Shown here: piece by piece, positions 62,408-64,000 of the stretch
How positions within the stretch are numbered: the stretch's first letter is position 1
Layout: each line of letters starts with the position of its first letter
Assembly (NCBI GenBank): GCA_031291325.1
Contig: JARLJG010000053.1
Span: forward strand, 40,445 to 104,444
DNA from: Burkholderiaceae bacterium
Lineage (GTDB): Bacteria > Pseudomonadota > Gammaproteobacteria > Burkholderiales > Burkholderiaceae_D
Direction: 5' to 3'
Length of the DNA stretch: 64,000 nucleotides
Notes under the pieces: model-generated
The model's database searches: none
What the model saw: only the letters and a program-made list of their open reading frames with translations
What the model was told of the DNA's origin: nothing
Translations under genes and position numbers: made by a program

Positions 62408-63775
62408 TTGAGCAATTCAAAGGCATTTACCAAGGACTATCCCGGCGCCGACGCGCTCAAAGCCTTCTTTGAACAGCGCCGCGCGCAACAGGTCGAATGC
62501 CTGTTTGCCGATATCTCCGGCTACCCGCGCGGCAAGCTGATGCCGGTGCACAGCTTTGCCGCCGGGGCCGAGTTGCGCATCGCCCAGGCGATCCCGATGC
62601 AGGCGGTCACCGGCGACTATTCGTACGACCCGATCTTCCCGGACGCCGACCCCGATATCCGCCTGGTTCCAGATTACGCCACGCTCAAGCCGGCGCCGTG
62701 GGCCAGCGTGCCGCGCGCGATGGCGATCCACGATTGCGTGGAACTCGACGGCACGCCTTGCAAGTTTGGGTCGCGCGCGATTTTGAAAAATGTTCTGGCG
62801 CGCTATCAGGAAAAGGGACTGACCCCGGTGGTGGCGCCCGAGATCGAGTTTTACCTGACCGCGCAAAACGTCGACCCGAATCTGGCGCTGACGCCGCCGG
62901 TTGCGCGCAGCGGCCGCGCCGAGCAGGGCCATTCGGCGTATAGCCTGCACATGCTCAACGAACTGGCGCCGTTCTGGGACGAATTCCGCGCCGCGCTCGA
63001 CGTGCTCGGCGTGCAGTCCGATACGTGGATACACGAAACCGGCATGTCGCAGTACGAAATCAATCTGATGCACGGCGACGCGCTGGCGGTGGCCGACCAG
63101 GCCTTCCTGTTCAAGTATGCGGCCAAAGAGATTGCGCTCAAGCATGGCATCAACGCGGTCTTCATGGCCAAGCCGATCTCCGGCCAGCCGGGCAGCTCGA
63201 TGCACCTGCATCAAAGCATCGTCGACGAGCAGGGCCGGAATATCTTCAGCAACGAAGACGGCAGCGAAAGCGCGCGCTTCCGCCAATTCATCGGCGGCCT
63301 GCAAGCCTACCTGCCGGACCTGATGCTGATCTACGCGCCCTTCGTCAACTCCTACCGGCGCTTCGTGACCGGCAGCCAGGCGCCGATCAATATGCACTGG
63401 GGCTACGACAACCGCACGGCGGGCTTGCGCATTCCGATCAGCGGCGCGGCAGCGCGGCGGGTGGAAAACCGCATTGCCGGAGCCGACGCCAATCCCTACC
63501 TCGCCATCGCGGCATCGCTGGCAGCCGGACTGGCCGGCATCGAAGAAGGCTTGACACCGACCGAGCCGATCGTCGGCAACGGTTACGATCACGCGCACGA
63601 TCTGGCGCGCGGCCACTTGATTGCGCTGGAACAGATGGTCAAAAGCGATTCAGCCCGGCGCTTGCTCGGCACGGATTTCGTGACCGGCTTTACCGCCGTC
63701 AAGGAATTGGAATACCAAAGCTATCTGCACGAAATCAGCGCGTGGGAGCGGCGCTTTCTTTTGCCGCAGGTCTAG
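62408..63775 (+). CDS. Second gamma-glutamyl-polyamine synthetase (PuuA/PauA paralogue)
   Basis: This 455-aa glutamine-synthetase-family enzyme shows VVAPEIEFYLTAQNVDPN, HETGMSQYEINLMHG, FMAKPISGQPGSSMHLHQS, NMHWGYDNRTAGLRIP and RRVENRIAGADANPYLA. The frame is open further upstream, but AGGAGAG lies 5 nt before the TTG at 62408, so a TTG start (LSNSKAFTKDY) is likely. It is a paralogue of puuA at 49816, with differences near the substrate loop. As the third gene of the aminotransferase operon it may act on another polyamine (spermidine, diaminopropane) whose breakdown gives beta-alanine. Confidence 0.85.
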   Translation: MSNSKAFTKDYPGADALKAFFEQRRAQQVECLFADISGYPRGKLMPVHSFAAGAELRIAQAIPMQAVTGDYSYDPIFPDADPDIRLVPDYATLKPAPWASVPRAMAIHDCVELDGTPCKFGSRAILKNVLARYQEKGLTPVVAPEIEFYLTAQNVDPNLALTPPVARSGRAEQGHSAYSLHMLNELAPFWDEFRAALDVLGVQSDTWIHETGMSQYEINLMHGDALAVADQAFLFKYAAKEIALKHGINAVFMAKPISGQPGSSMHLHQSIVDEQGRNIFSNEDGSESARFRQFIGGLQAYLPDLMLIYAPFVNSYRRFVTGSQAPINMHWGYDNRTAGLRIPISGAAARRVENRIAGADANPYLAIAASLAAGLAGIEEGLTPTEPIVGNGYDHAHDLARGHLIALEQMVKSDSARRLLGTDFVTGFTAVKELEYQSYLHEISAWERRFLLPQV

Positions 63776-63808
63776 GACACGAACGGTACTTACGTTTACG
63801 CAAATTGT

Positions 63809-63836
63809 CTGTATTGTCGCAGCGTTGACAATACAG
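63809..63836. terminator. Stem-loop after the puuA paralogue
   Basis: CTGTATTGTC and GACAATACAG pair around an 8-nt loop, 33 bp past the stop. There is no T run. It may be a terminator or part of the end of the adjacent insertion sequence. Confidence 0.4.
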
Positions 63837-63879
63837 GCATGCTACAAGCGCCGGCATTTGGTAGATACTGTTATCCCCG

Positions 63880-64000
<121 letters not shown>

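Overview
The window looks like a chromosomal segment of a betaproteobacterium, most likely in the Oxalobacteraceae/Burkholderiales. The basis is GC-rich coding, gene orders I know from that group (a branched-chain-type ABC transporter with acyl-CoA ligases; patatin, acetoacetate decarboxylase and 3-hydroxybutyrate dehydrogenase), and dispersed intergenic repeats of a type common there. Family calls come from reading protein motifs only; no search was run. I saw no rRNA, tRNA or CRISPR array.

Left part (1-31.8 kb). A CLC chloride channel cut by the edge is followed by a MarR regulator, a long-form Xaa-Pro aminopeptidase and a Crp/Fnr regulator. A seven-gene plus-strand operon (4.8-13.4 kb) then encodes an acyl-CoA synthetase, a complete Liv-type ABC importer and a PaaK-like adenylate-forming protein. 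An AT-richer patch (13.4-14.7 kb) carries three small orphan genes. Next come an MFS transporter, an exported M3 peptidase, an ATP-grasp-like protein, NudC, a CoaD-like/HD-domain fusion, DAHP synthase, an M50-like membrane protein and a ketone-body operon (patatin, adc, bdhA). An SPFH protein and a pit-ppk2 phosphate/polyphosphate operon with a Pho-box-like site follow.

Middle (31.6-37.8 kb). A two-component system is divergent from a second SPFH (prohibitin-like) gene and an exported protein of unknown function.

Right part (37.8-63.8 kb). This is a large polyamine catabolic region. A GabR-like MocR regulator is divergent from gabT-gabD. A long minus-strand run holds a TonB-dependent receptor, puuD, puuA, spuC, potFGHI and puuC. 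A second MocR regulator precedes an agmatinase. A puuB-like oxidase is divergent from an omega-amino-acid:pyruvate aminotransferase, a CoA-acylating semialdehyde dehydrogenase and a second glutamyl-polyamine synthetase. Together these can import putrescine, make it from agmatine, and degrade it to succinate by the gamma-glutamylation route or by direct transamination; the bau-like genes could take beta-alanine to acetyl-CoA. Two copies of a 47-bp sequence with ATACCA-type half-sites lie upstream of puuD and between the TonB receptor and the second MocR gene. They suggest that this regulator controls uptake across the outer membrane together with catabolism. The right edge cuts an IS110-family transposase.

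Several intergenic spaces hold repeat-like elements with long perfect terminal inverted repeats. One supplies the stop codons of two convergent genes, and another overlaps the over-extended nudC reading frame.
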